From contig NZ_MVIJ01000014.1 in the NCBI RefSeq assembly GCF_002086735.1, forward strand, positions 1 through 64,000: 64,000 nt of DNA, given 5' to 3'. Origin of the DNA: Mycobacterium scrofulaceum (GTDB taxonomy: Bacteria; Actinomycetota; Actinomycetes; Mycobacteriales; Mycobacteriaceae). The translations under genes were made by a program, and so were the position numbers. Positions 7,129 through 15,553 of this stretch are shown here, piece after piece (position 1 is the stretch's first letter; every line of letters starts with the position of its first letter). The notes under the pieces were generated by a model, which made no database searches, was not told the origin of the DNA, and saw nothing but the letters and a program-made list of their open reading frames with translations.

Positions 7129-8781
7129 CTAGCGCCTGCGGCTCTTCTTACGCGGCGGCGGCAACGCGCCCTCGGCGCGCAACCGCGCGGCGTGTTCGGC
7201 CAGGGCGTCGACCAGCGGACCGACGGCGGCCGTTTCCGGTTGCACGTCCACCCGCAACCCGAACTCGGCGGCGGTCTCGGCGGTCTTGGGACCGATGCAG
7301 GCGATGATCGTCCGCGCGTGGGGCTTGCCGGCGATGCCGACCAGGTTGCGCACCGTGGAGCTGGAGGTGAAGCACACGGCGTCGAAGCCGCCGGTCTTGA
7401 TCATCTCCCGCGTTTCGGCCGGCGGCGGCGCGGCCCGCACCGTCCGGTAGGCGGTGACGTCCTCGATCTCCCAGCCTCGTTCACGCAGCCCCTCGGCCAG
7501 CGTCTCGGTGGCGATGTCGGCGCGGGGCAGCAGGACCCGGTTCACCGGGTCGAAAATGCTGTCGTAGGGCGGAAAGTCGTCCAGCAGGCCCAGCGACGAC
7601 TGCTCACCGGCCGGCACCAGCTCGGGGCTGATCCCGAACGCCCGGACCCGATCGGCCGTCGATTCGCCGACGCAGGCGATCTTCACGCCCGAGAACGCCC
7701 GGGCGTCCAGACCGAACTCGCCGAACTTCTCCCACACCGCGCGCACGGCGTTGGTGGAGGTGAACACCACCCACTGGAAGCGGCCGTCGACCAGGCCCTT
7801 GACGGCGCGCTCCATCTGGGCGGGGCTGCGCGGCGGCTCGACCGCGATCGTGGGCACCTCGATCGGCAGCGCGCCGTAGGAGGTCAGCCGTTCGCTCATC
7901 TCACCGGCCTGGTCCTTGGTGCGCGGCACCAACACGGTCCAGCCGTACAGCGCGCGGCTCTCCCACCAGTTCAGCTTCGCGCGGCTGGCCACCGTCTTGC
8001 CGATGGTCACCACCAGCGGCCCGGTCAACGGCCCCGCGGGATCGGTGCCGCCCAGCACGGCCGAGTCGGTCAGACCGCCCAGCGTGGTTTCGATCGAACG
8101 CTGCTGGCAGGTGGTGCCGTGCGCGGTCACCACGCACGGGGTGGTCTCGGCCAGCTCGTGCTCGATCAGCGTGCGCGCGGCGTCGGCCAGATGCGACGTG
8201 GTGGCCTGCAGGATCAGCGGGCCGGGGGCCGCGGCCAGCGCGTCCCAATCCACCTGGGGGTCACGCACGTCGGCGACGGTGTGCGACGAGCCCAGCGGCA
8301 GCCCCGCGTAGGTGGGCACGGCACCCGCGGGGGCCAGGCCGGGCACGATCTCCAGGTGCAGGTGGCTCTTGGCGACGGCGTTCACCTCGGTGATGACCGC
8401 GTCGACCGTCAGCGGATCGCCGGCGACCAGGCGCACCACGTCGACGCCGGCGCGCGCCTCGGCGGTCAAAGTCTTGGCCACCTCGGCGGGCTCGCCCAGC
8501 GCCGGACGGACGTCGGGACCGGCCGAGATCACCGCCGGTTGCTCGGCTCCGCCGGTGGCGGCCTCGCCGCCTGCGGCACCGGCGGGCGCCGGGCCGGAAA
8601 CCGGTGGCAGGTCTTTGCCGATCAGAGCCAGCACCGGCTCCGGTACGTCGGGGTCGGTGAACACCAGCGCGGCGTTCGCCAGGACCGTCGCGGCCCGGGT
8701 GGTCAGGAGTCCCGGATCGCCGGGACCGGAACCCACGTACGTGATGCGGCCGGGTCTCGGCTTACGCCCTCGCGTCGTCAT
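7129..8781 (-). CDS. hemD: Bifunctional uroporphyrinogen-III C-methyltransferase / uroporphyrinogen-III synthase
   Basis: A 550-residue fusion. Residues 13-260 are a SAM-dependent uroporphyrinogen methyltransferase (CobA/CysG type) with the signature VGSGPGDPGLLTTRA near residues 16-30. Residues about 280-530 are uroporphyrinogen-III synthase (HemD), which closes and inverts ring D of hydroxymethylbilane. The product therefore sits at the branch between haem and sirohaem/cobalamin. It ends in a basic tail (PPPRKKSRRR). The frame continues upstream, but the ATG at 8781 has GGGAGCG in front, aligns with the family start and lies 23 bases after hemC. It corresponds to Rv0511. Confidence 0.95.
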   Translation of the reverse strand: MTTRGRKPRPGRITYVGSGPGDPGLLTTRAATVLANAALVFTDPDVPEPVLALIGKDLPPVSGPAPAGAAGGEAATGGAEQPAVISAGPDVRPALGEPAEVAKTLTAEARAGVDVVRLVAGDPLTVDAVITEVNAVAKSHLHLEIVPGLAPAGAVPTYAGLPLGSSHTVADVRDPQVDWDALAAAPGPLILQATTSHLADAARTLIEHELAETTPCVVTAHGTTCQQRSIETTLGGLTDSAVLGGTDPAGPLTGPLVVTIGKTVASRAKLNWWESRALYGWTVLVPRTKDQAGEMSERLTSYGALPIEVPTIAVEPPRSPAQMERAVKGLVDGRFQWVVFTSTNAVRAVWEKFGEFGLDARAFSGVKIACVGESTADRVRAFGISPELVPAGEQSSLGLLDDFPPYDSIFDPVNRVLLPRADIATETLAEGLRERGWEIEDVTAYRTVRAAPPPAETREMIKTGGFDAVCFTSSSTVRNLVGIAGKPHARTIIACIGPKTAETAAEFGLRVDVQPETAAVGPLVDALAEHAARLRAEGALPPPRKKSRRR

Positions 8782-8804
8782 TGTCGCTCCCACGTCACTC
8801 GCAA

Positions 8805-9749
8805 TTAATTTCCTCGCGCCGGGTCCTGCCGCGCTTCGGCCATGAGCTCTCGGGCGCCGAGTTCGAACAACTCCGCGGCGACCGAAACCCCCAGTTCCCG
8901 CGGCCGGTCGGCGGTGCCGATGCCGGACGCGCGGATCACGTCGGACCCGTCCAGCGCCGCCACGCAACCACGCAGCGACAGCTCTTCGAAGACGCGGCCT
9001 TCCTCATCGATGGACTCGACCACCTCGGCGATCGCGCCCACCGGTGCGGAACACCCGGCCTCCAGTTCGGCCAGCAGGGCTCGCTCCGCGGTGACCGACG
9101 CGCGCGTGTCCGCGTCGTCCAACTCCGCCAGCACTGCCGCCAACCCGTCACCGGCGCGGCATTCGACGGCGAGCGCACCTTGAGCCGGTGCTGGCAACAT
9201 CTGCACCGGCTCTAGCGTCTCGGTGACATCGTCGAGGCGTCCGAGCCGGGCCAGTCCGGCCCGGGCTACCACGATCGCGTCGAGGTCACCACTGCTTACC
9301 CTGTTCAACCTGGTATCTAGGTTGCCTCGTAGGGGGCGGATTTCCAAACCGAGACCCAATGCCCTAAGCTGCGCGGCCCTGCGCGGGGACGACGTGCCCA
9401 CCAGCGAACCGGGCGGCAACTCCCCGAGCACCAGGCCGTCGCGGGCCACCACCACGTCGCGGGGGTCGTTGCGGGGCGGTATCGCCGCGATGGTGAACCG
9501 CGGGTCGTCCGCCGTGGGCAAATCCTTGTGGGAGTGCACCGCGGCGTCCACCCGCCCGTCGTTGATGGCCTCGCGGAGCGCGGTGGTGAAGGCTCCGACG
9601 CCCAGTGTCTCGATCGGCGCCGACGAGCGGTCGCCGGCGGTGCTGATGATGACCAACTCCGCGGGATGACCGTTGGCGATCAAGGCATCCCTGACGACGC
9701 CGGCCTGGGTGGTGGCCAAGAGGCTGCCCCGGGTACCTATCCGGATCAC
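8805..9749 (-). CDS. hemC: Hydroxymethylbilane synthase (porphobilinogen deaminase)
   Basis: 314 residues from a GTG at 9749 ([16 protein letters not shown]). It polymerises four porphobilinogens to hydroxymethylbilane. The dipyrromethane cofactor attaches to Cys233 in [10 protein letters not shown], and the catalytic Asp is in [10 protein letters not shown] (Asp76). The substrate-binding arginines [10 protein letters not shown] and [11 protein letters not shown] are intact. A TTG three codons upstream is a possible start; I chose GTG because the M. tuberculosis protein begins at this residue. The gene lies 13 bases after hemA and 23 bases before hemD on one transcript. Confidence 0.96.
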   Translation of the reverse strand: MIRIGTRGSLLATTQAGVVRDALIANGHPAELVIISTAGDRSSAPIETLGVGAFTTALREAINDGRVDAAVHSHKDLPTADDPRFTIAAIPPRNDPRDVVVARDGLVLGELPPGSLVGTSSPRRAAQLRALGLGLEIRPLRGNLDTRLNRVSSGDLDAIVVARAGLARLGRLDDVTETLEPVQMLPAPAQGALAVECRAGDGLAAVLAELDDADTRASVTAERALLAELEAGCSAPVGAIAEVVESIDEEGRVFEELSLRGCVAALDGSDVIRASGIGTADRPRELGVSVAAELFELGARELMAEARQDPARGN

Positions 9750-9762
9750 GTTCGCCAATCGG

Positions 9763-11133
9763 TTACCCGGCCGAAGGTTCTTGGGTTCCCGCGTCGAATC
9801 CGGTTGATATGACGGGCAATTCGCCCGCGGCAACGGCGTCGACGGCGGTCTGGTCAAGTTCGAAGAGTTCGCGCAGCGCCTCGGCGTAGCTGTCGCCGCC
9901 GGGGGCGCTGGCGAGTTGCTTGATCCGCACGGTGGGCGCATGCAGCAGCTTGTCCACCACCCGGCGCACGGTGCGCGCCACTTCCTCGCGCTGGGCGCTC
10001 TCCAGGCCGGGCAACCGGTTGTCCAGGCGGAGCAGTTCCGCCTCCACCACGTCGGCGGCGCGCTGCCGCAACGCGGTCACCGTCGGGGTGACCTCGGCCA
10101 TGCGCTGGCCGGCCAGGTAGGCGGCGACCTCGGCCGCGACGATGTGGCGCGCGGCGTGAACGTCGGAGGCCGCAGCGTGCGCCGTCGGCTCATGCTGCAC
10201 GCGGTCCACGTCGACGACCCAGACACCGGGCAGGCCGGCGACGGCGGGGTCGACATCGCGCGGCATGCCCAGGTCGCAGATCACCAGCGGGCGGGTCGAC
10301 TCGTCGCGGCGCGCGGCGGCCAGCGCGTGGTGGACGTCGGCCAGCGTGACCACCGGGCTCACCGCGCCCGTGCAGCTGACCATGACGTCGGCGTCGGCCA
10401 CGGCGTCGGCCAATCGGTCGAGGGACATCGCGTCGGCCTGCACGCCGGATTCGCGGAGCTTGCGGGCCAACCGCTGCGCCCGGGACAACGACCGGTTCAG
10501 GACGTGCACGTGCCCGATGCCGGCCCGGGTCAGGTGGGCCGCCGCCAGGGCGCCCATCGCGCCCGCGCCGACCAGCGCGGCGGTCTTGCCCTCGAGGCCG
10601 CCCAGCCGGCGGTCGGCCATGTTGAGGGCGACCGAAACCACGGAGGCGCCGGCGGCGTCGATGGCCGTCTCGGAGTGCACCCGCTTGCCCACCGACAGCG
10701 CCCGCTGGGCCAGCTCGTGCAACACCCGGCCGACCGTGCGGTTGGTTTCGGCGGTGGCGTACGCGCGGCGCACCTGGCCGAGCACCTGCTGCTCACCGAC
10801 GACCGCGGAGTCCAGGCCGCTGGCCACCGCGAACAGGTGCTCGACGGCGGCCTCGCTGTAGCGGACGTACGCGTATTTGGTCAGGTCCCCCATGGACATG
10901 CCGGAGTGCTCCGACAGCACCTGCCCGATCGCCGCCAGCCCGCCGTGGAACGCGTCGACCACCGCGTAGACCTCGACGCGGTTGCATGTCGACAAGACCA
11001 TCGCCTCGGTCACCAGGGGCGACTGCAACACCCGGTCGACGATCTTGCCCTGATCGGATTCGTCGATGGTGAGTTGTTCCAGGACGGAGACCGGCGCACT
11101 GCGGTGCGAAACCCCGAAAAGCAAGACGCTCAC
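9763..11133 (-). CDS. hemA: Glutamyl-tRNA reductase
   Basis: 456 residues, first enzyme of the C5 haem pathway, reducing glutamyl-tRNA(Glu) to glutamate-1-semialdehyde. The catalytic Cys50 lies in STCNRVEVY, and [13 protein letters not shown] is the NADPH-binding loop. [19 protein letters not shown] is the family signature, and a C-terminal helical dimerisation region follows. The frame stays open to 11217, but the family start is the GTG at 11133 ([15 protein letters not shown]), preceded by AGGTGA. It is the first gene of the hem operon; the 102 bases between it and the glutaredoxin-like gene probably hold the operon promoter. Confidence 0.96.
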   Translation of the reverse strand: MSVLLFGVSHRSAPVSVLEQLTIDESDQGKIVDRVLQSPLVTEAMVLSTCNRVEVYAVVDAFHGGLAAIGQVLSEHSGMSMGDLTKYAYVRYSEAAVEHLFAVASGLDSAVVGEQQVLGQVRRAYATAETNRTVGRVLHELAQRALSVGKRVHSETAIDAAGASVVSVALNMADRRLGGLEGKTAALVGAGAMGALAAAHLTRAGIGHVHVLNRSLSRAQRLARKLRESGVQADAMSLDRLADAVADADVMVSCTGAVSPVVTLADVHHALAAARRDESTRPLVICDLGMPRDVDPAVAGLPGVWVVDVDRVQHEPTAHAAASDVHAARHIVAAEVAAYLAGQRMAEVTPTVTALRQRAADVVEAELLRLDNRLPGLESAQREEVARTVRRVVDKLLHAPTVRIKQLASAPGGDSYAEALRELFELDQTAVDAVAAGELPVISTGFDAGTQEPSAG

Positions 11134-11235
11134 GGCAGCATCACCTGGCCAGCTCCCTTGCTTCCTCCAGTAATTGAACTGGTTTCCAAGGTAATCGTTG
11201 AACAGGTGGGCTACCAAATAATTGCCCGGCGGCCC

Positions 11236-11505
11236 TCATCGGGCCAGATCCGCGCGCAGCCGGTCCTCGTCGATGTCCCAGTAGCTGTGCTCGCGGCCGT
11301 CGAGCAGAACCACGGGTAGCCGGTCGCCGAATTCGGCCCGCAGCGCCGCGTCACCGGACGCCGCTGCGGCGTCGACGTCGACGGTCGACAGGTCGAAGCC
11401 CAGCTCAGCCGCGAGTTCGCCGAGCCGGCCGTGCACCCGCTCACAGAGGGAGCAGCCGTCGCGGGTCAGCAGCTGCACCTGCGGGCGCGGCGGGGTGTCG
11501 GTCAT
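11236..11505 (-). CDS. Glutaredoxin-like thioredoxin-fold protein (Rv0508-like)
   Basis: 89 residues with a thioredoxin fold of the DUF836/glutaredoxin-like type. The redox pair is Cys18 and Cys21 in RDGCSLCERV, followed by the usual beta-alpha-beta pattern and the cis-Pro region DRLPVVLLDG. It is probably a small cytosolic thiol oxidoreductase. The frame is open further upstream, but the ATG at 11505 directly precedes the fold. It lies upstream of hemA on the same strand as in M. tuberculosis (Rv0508), and is divergent from esxF with 60 bases between the starts. Confidence 0.85.
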   Translation of the reverse strand: MTDTPPRPQVQLLTRDGCSLCERVHGRLGELAAELGFDLSTVDVDAAAASGDAALRAEFGDRLPVVLLDGREHSYWDIDEDRLRADLAR

Positions 11506-11565
11506 GGCCACCAGTGTGGCACCGGGTGACTTGTGGGGCCATCTACCAGGCGTTATGTTCCGGTA

Positions 11566-11874
11566 ATGGCCGACGAAACCGTGCGGGTGGACCCGGTGGT
11601 GATGCACAGCCATGCCGTCTCCATCGGCGGCGCGGCCGAGCACCTTGCCGCCGAGCTGACCCAGCTCGACGACCAACTCGGTCAGCTGCTCGGCGGCTGG
11701 AAGGGCGCGTCGGGGTCCGCGTACGCCTCGGCGTGGGAGCTCTGGCACCGGGGGGCGCGCGAGGTCCAGCTCGGGTTGTCGATGTTGGCGCGTCTGGTGG
11801 GTGAGGCCGGTGAGGGCTATCAGGCCAACGAGGCCGGATCCGCCCGGGCGGAGCGGGCGGTGCGCGGTGGCTGA
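11566..11874 (+). CDS. esxF: WXG100 family protein EsxF-like, partner of EsxE and CpnT
   Basis: A 102-residue helical hairpin protein of the WXG100 (ESAT-6/CFP-10) superfamily. The turn motif is W45-K-G47 (LGGWKGASG). The C-terminal type VII secretion signal YxxxE is present as Tyr85-Gln-Ala-Asn-Glu89. The core GASGSAYASAWELWHRGA closely resembles remembered M. tuberculosis EsxF (Rv3905c). In that species EsxE and EsxF are reported to form a complex needed to export CpnT and to make membrane pores. The ATG at 11566 is the natural start. The next gene starts 8 bases before this one ends, so the two are probably made in equal amounts. Confidence 0.85.
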   Translation: MADETVRVDPVVMHSHAVSIGGAAEHLAAELTQLDDQLGQLLGGWKGASGSAYASAWELWHRGAREVQLGLSMLARLVGEAGEGYQANEAGSARAERAVRGG

Positions 11875-12157
11875 GGCGTTTCGGGTTGATCCCCAGGCGT
11901 TGGCCGATGCGGTGCGGCGGATGGCGGCGTTTCAGCGCTACGCCGAGGACATGATCACCGAAACCGATGCTCGGGCAACATGTTTGCACACCATGTGGAC
12001 CGGGCAGGCCGCGGCCGCCCACGCGGAGGCGCATCAGCACTGGGTGCGCGGTGAGGCGATGATGCGCGAGGCGCTGGCGCAACTCGAGAAGGCGGCCGCG
12101 GTGGCGCACGGCAACTACACCGGGGCGATGTCGACGAATCTCGGTATGTGGTCGTGA
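11867..12157 (+). CDS. esxE: WXG100 family protein EsxE-like
   Basis: 96 residues from a GTG at 11867 that overlaps the esxF stop. The turn motif is W44-T-G46 (MWTGQAAAAHAEAHQHW), and the C-terminus NYTGAMSTNLGMWS is nearly the same as the end of M. tuberculosis EsxE (Rv3904c) as I remember it. There is no YxxxD/E at the C-terminus, fitting the rule that one partner of an Esx pair carries the secretion signal. The unusual Trp-Ser end and the 4-base gap to the toxin gene link it to CpnT export. The family length is 90-100 residues. Confidence 0.85.
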   Translation: MAEAFRVDPQALADAVRRMAAFQRYAEDMITETDARATCLHTMWTGQAAAAHAEAHQHWVRGEAMMREALAQLEKAAAVAHGNYTGAMSTNLGMWS

Positions 12158-12161
12158 CCAG

Positions 12162-14702
12162 ATGGCGCCGCTGGCGTGTGATCCGACTGCCCTAGACCGG
12201 GCCGGTGCCACAGTACTGGCCACCGGCGAGTCGCTGGGATCGGTGATCTCGGCCTTGACCGCCGCCTTGGCCGGCAGCTCGGGCATGGCCGGCGACGATC
12301 CGGTGGGCGCGGCATTGGGCCGCACGTATGACGGCGCGGCGATCAAGGTGATCGAGGCGATGACCAGCACCCGCAACGGGCTGTGCAGCATCGGCGACGG
12401 GGTGCGGGTGTCGGCGCACAACTATGCGCTGGCCGAGGCGCTATCGGATGTCACGAGCCAGAGCGCGGCCCTGCCGACGCCGCGGGTGACCGCCCCGCCG
12501 ACCGTCGGCGCGAAGTCACCGTCGGCGGTCGGGGCCGGTAGCGGCGCCCCGGCGGGCTGGGGTTGGGTGGCGCCGTACATCGGCATGATCTGGCCCAACG
12601 GCGATTCGGCGAAATTGCGGGCCGCCGCGGCGGCCTGGAACACCGCTGGAGCCACCTTCATGGCCACCGAGACCGCGGCCGGTGGCGGCACCATGGCCGC
12701 GATCGGCGCCCAGCAGATCCCGGAGAGCGCTGCCGTCAACAAGGCGCTGTCGGATGCCTCCGAGGCCACCATCAACGTCGCACGCCAGTGCCAGACGATC
12801 GCCGCGCAACTCAACAGCTATGCGGCCAAGATCGACAATGTTCACGCGGCCATCCTGGATCTGTTGTCGCGCATCTGCGACCCGCTGACCGGGATCAAAG
12901 AGGTCTGGGATCTGCTGACCGACGAGGACGAAGACGAGATCAAGAGGATCGCCGACGATATCCGCACGGTGGTCGACAACTTTGGCCATGAAGCCGAGAC
13001 GTTGGGCGACCAGATCAACGCCACCATGACCGCCGCCGCCACCGCGATAGAAGATATGGGCCGCTGGGCGGGGAAAGAGTGGGACCACTTCCTGCACGGC
13101 ACCGGGGTGGGCAGAGTCCTCGGTCACGTCGGCCGGTCCCTTAAAGGTCTTGGGGTGGAGGCTTGGGATTTTCTCGAGGGCGCCTACCAATTCAGTCCGG
13201 CCCGCCTCCAAACCGATCCGGGGGGCTTCTTCAAAGACGCGGTCGGCATGGTCGAAGGGGAAGCCACTCTGGTGGGTTTGGGCCCCGACGGCGGACCCGG
13301 CGTCGCCGAATCCTGGAAGGCGCTGGGTAAGCAGGTAACCCACTGGGACGAGTGGGGTACGAACCCCGACGAAGCGTTCGGCAAGACCCTCTTCGACGTG
13401 GGAACGTTGGCGCTGCCCGGCGGCCCGCTGTCGAAGCTCGGCAAGCTGGGGCGCGGCCTTGGCGACGCGGTGAAGGGTTTGAAAGCGTCTCGGCTGCCGG
13501 ACGGCGTGAAACCACCCTCGGTGAAGCCCCCGGCGGAGCCACCCCCGGCCGCCCCAAAGCCGCCGGAATCGGGCCCACCCGCGCCGCCGGGCAAGCCGGA
13601 GCCCGGCAAGCCAGCACCACCGGCGTCGGGCAAGCCCGCGCCCGGGCCGACTGACGGCCCCCTCCCGCACAGCCCGACAGAATCGAAGCCGCCGGTCGGC
13701 CAGAAGCCGCCCGCCGGTGAGCCGCCCAAACCGATCGCCGTGCCGCCGGAGCCGGGCGGCAAACCTGCGGTGCCCCCGCCGGCCGACCAGGCGCCGCTAC
13801 CCCACCCGAAACCGGCTGAACCGGTGCCGACCCATGCGCCGCCTCCTCCGGGCGGCGAACCGGCCGGCCAGGCTCCCAGCGCTGAGGTCCCATCGCCTCC
13901 CACGCCGCCTCATTTGCCGCAGTCACCGTCGGTCCCAATGAGCGGAGCGCCCGCCGAAGCACCAGCCGGCCTTGGGGAGGTGCCTCACGGCGGGGAACCG
14001 GGCGGGCACCCGCCCGAGACACCCGGCAGCGCGCCTCACGACGGTCCGCCACATCCGCCCGGCGACGGCGGCCAGCCGCACCAACCTGTTGAAGGCGCGC
14101 CGCCGCATCCGCCCGACGACCGCCATGGGCCACATCAGCCTGCCGACGGAAACGAGCCGCACGACCCCCATGCGGGTGATGACGGCGATACGCCCGGCGA
14201 TCACGCGCACCACGGCGGCGACGACCCGCCCCTGGCAAGAGCCGTCTTCCCGGATGCGAAAGAATTTGGCGAACTGTCTGAAGACGAATATCGGAAGCTC
14301 TTCGAAGGCCAAAATGGAAGGTTGAGATATCCAGATGTTGACGATCCCGCAAAACCCTATGCGATTCCAGGTACGGTGCGGGACCTGACGCCGGCCGATA
14401 TTGCTTCATTACACGGCAAGTGGCTAGATCGTATCGGCTATCCAGGAGGCGACTGGCTCGCTTTCGAAGGAACACCATACGAAGGACGTGCACTTCCCCA
14501 TACGAGTCTGGACAAACCGTATTTTGCTTATAGAGTTGATGCCTCGGTTGGCCTACCGCCTGGCTGGCGAATAGAATTTTCCCGAGCGGCGCCATGGTTT
14601 GGACACCCTGGTGGTGAACCTCAATTCCTGATCATTGCGCCAAGAGGTGAGCGGGCAAGTGTTCAAGCCCTCATTGACAAACACTTCCTTAACAAACCGT
14701 AA
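12162..14702 (+). CDS. cpnT: CpnT-like outer-membrane channel and TNT-type NAD-glycohydrolase toxin, with a variant toxin tip
   Basis: 846 residues in three parts. Residues 1-445 match the channel/secretion domain of M. tuberculosis CpnT (start MAPLACDP, GWGWVAPYIGMIWPNGDS at 132-149, ICDPLTGIKEVW at 238-249, THWDEWGTNPDEA at 393-405). Residues 446-695 are a Pro/Gly/His-rich linker. Residues about 696-846 form the toxin tip with the TNT pattern LDRIG, GRALPHTSL, PYFAY, WFGHPGGEPQ. Compared with TNT residues as I recall them, Arg757 and Arg780 (here 757 and 776) and Gln822 (here 821) are kept, Tyr765 is Trp, and His792 is Phe788. TNT hydrolyses host NAD+. Base composition falls sharply from about 14247. 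It may be an active NADase, a weakened form, or a different nucleotide hydrolase. Confidence 0.88.
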   Translation: MAPLACDPTALDRAGATVLATGESLGSVISALTAALAGSSGMAGDDPVGAALGRTYDGAAIKVIEAMTSTRNGLCSIGDGVRVSAHNYALAEALSDVTSQSAALPTPRVTAPPTVGAKSPSAVGAGSGAPAGWGWVAPYIGMIWPNGDSAKLRAAAAAWNTAGATFMATETAAGGGTMAAIGAQQIPESAAVNKALSDASEATINVARQCQTIAAQLNSYAAKIDNVHAAILDLLSRICDPLTGIKEVWDLLTDEDEDEIKRIADDIRTVVDNFGHEAETLGDQINATMTAAATAIEDMGRWAGKEWDHFLHGTGVGRVLGHVGRSLKGLGVEAWDFLEGAYQFSPARLQTDPGGFFKDAVGMVEGEATLVGLGPDGGPGVAESWKALGKQVTHWDEWGTNPDEAFGKTLFDVGTLALPGGPLSKLGKLGRGLGDAVKGLKASRLPDGVKPPSVKPPAEPPPAAPKPPESGPPAPPGKPEPGKPAPPASGKPAPGPTDGPLPHSPTESKPPVGQKPPAGEPPKPIAVPPEPGGKPAVPPPADQAPLPHPKPAEPVPTHAPPPPGGEPAGQAPSAEVPSPPTPPHLPQSPSVPMSGAPAEAPAGLGEVPHGGEPGGHPPETPGSAPHDGPPHPPGDGGQPHQPVEGAPPHPPDDRHGPHQPADGNEPHDPHAGDDGDTPGDHAHHGGDDPPLARAVFPDAKEFGELSEDEYRKLFEGQNGRLRYPDVDDPAKPYAIPGTVRDLTPADIASLHGKWLDRIGYPGGDWLAFEGTPYEGRALPHTSLDKPYFAYRVDASVGLPPGWRIEFSRAAPWFGHPGGEPQFLIIAPRGERASVQALIDKHFLNKP

Positions 14703-14720
14703 AAGACTTAAGGAGTCATG

Positions 14721-15353
14721 ATGACGGATTACCATCTCGACCTCCAAGGCTTACCTCCATTCCTCCACCGAATAATAAAATACTGGTATGAATGGCAGGA
14801 AATCTATCTCCACAGGCAAGGCCGGTTGCCGGGCTACGCTGGGCGCGAGCCAAGAGATTGGGAATCCGAGGACCAGGTTTTTTGGGGGCGTCGGCCACCG
14901 GAGATGACGGGCAGCCACGAGTTAGCCTTCATTGATGACGGTGACGTTTCTTATTATTTGGTATGGGACGAAGGTAAATACTTCATTGATAGCGAAGAAC
15001 GCGGCTCGCGACACACGTACTGGATGTTCAGAAGTTTTGACGACGCCGAAAAGTATCTCGCGTTTTTGATAAGCCAGATCGCCCGCCCGGGGGAATACAC
15101 CCACAGCCCCGCTTACCGCTGGTATCAGGAAGGCCTGAATCCAAGGGTAACCTTGGCTAAGCCGGATCCAATTAATTTTCCCGGACGGGTAAGTTTGACA
15201 GTTGATCACGAACCTACAGATCGAGGATGGATGGGCGAAAGCGACGCTCCCGCGGCTTCCCATATCCTAATCCTTAACTTTGAGGAACTTGATGTCGCGC
15301 TTCGCGAAGGTGTTCCGGCAGATTGGTTCACTATCAACATTCGCAGCGATTAA
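14721..15353 (+). CDS. Putative immunity protein for the CpnT-like toxin
   Basis: 210 residues, acidic and rich in Trp and Tyr, with no signal peptide or membrane segment, so cytosolic. It starts 18 bases after the toxin stop. AGGAG at 14711-14715 is 5 bases from the second ATG (14721), which I prefer to the ATG at 14718. In M. tuberculosis the gene after cpnT (Rv3902c, IFT) encodes the TNT-neutralising immunity factor; the position here is the same, though the protein is longer. Visible blocks are SYYLVWDEGKYFIDSEERGS (78-97) and WMFRSFDDAEKYLAFLI (101-117). The local GC content is far below the genome average (22 of 60 bases at 14941-15000). I infer the function from position; the fold may be of the Imm61/IFT type. 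Confidence 0.65.
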   Translation: MTDYHLDLQGLPPFLHRIIKYWYEWQEIYLHRQGRLPGYAGREPRDWESEDQVFWGRRPPEMTGSHELAFIDDGDVSYYLVWDEGKYFIDSEERGSRHTYWMFRSFDDAEKYLAFLISQIARPGEYTHSPAYRWYQEGLNPRVTLAKPDPINFPGRVSLTVDHEPTDRGWMGESDAPAASHILILNFEELDVALREGVPADWFTINIRSD

Positions 15354-15397
15354 CGCTCGAAATCCGTATTGAACGTTCAGACGACGCGCTCACTCGG

Positions 15398-15450
15398 CGA
15401 GTGTGAAGCTAGCCGCACGCTCGGCGAGTGTGCGGCTAGCTTCACACTCG
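15398..15450. repeat. 21-bp perfect inverted repeat between the immunity gene and serB1
   Basis: Two 21-base arms (15398-15418 and 15430-15450) are exact reverse complements around an 11-base spacer. The core arm reads AGTGTGAAGCTAGCCGCAC. A direct repeat of CTCGGCGAGTGTG also runs through the element. RNA from either strand would fold into a long stem, but no run of T follows, so it is not a classic terminator. It marks the right edge of the low-GC toxin cassette. Confidence 0.85.
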
Positions 15451-15553
15451 GCAGAGCGGCATAGCCGGCGCCCACCCCCACCCCCGCCCGATAGGGTTGA
15501 TGACCGGGACCCACTGGGTCGCCAGGCAACACAGCGATCTCGGAGGTTTGGCG

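Noticed and set aside
7081..8808. A 575-codon plus-strand frame
   Set aside because: It is fully antisense to hemD, which has clear domains and codon use; the frame has His/Arg/Gln-rich composition typical of antisense GC-rich DNA.
11134..11217. A longer N-terminus for hemA
   Set aside because: The extension is unlike any glutamyl-tRNA reductase, and the family begins at the GTG at 11133 with a ribosome binding site.
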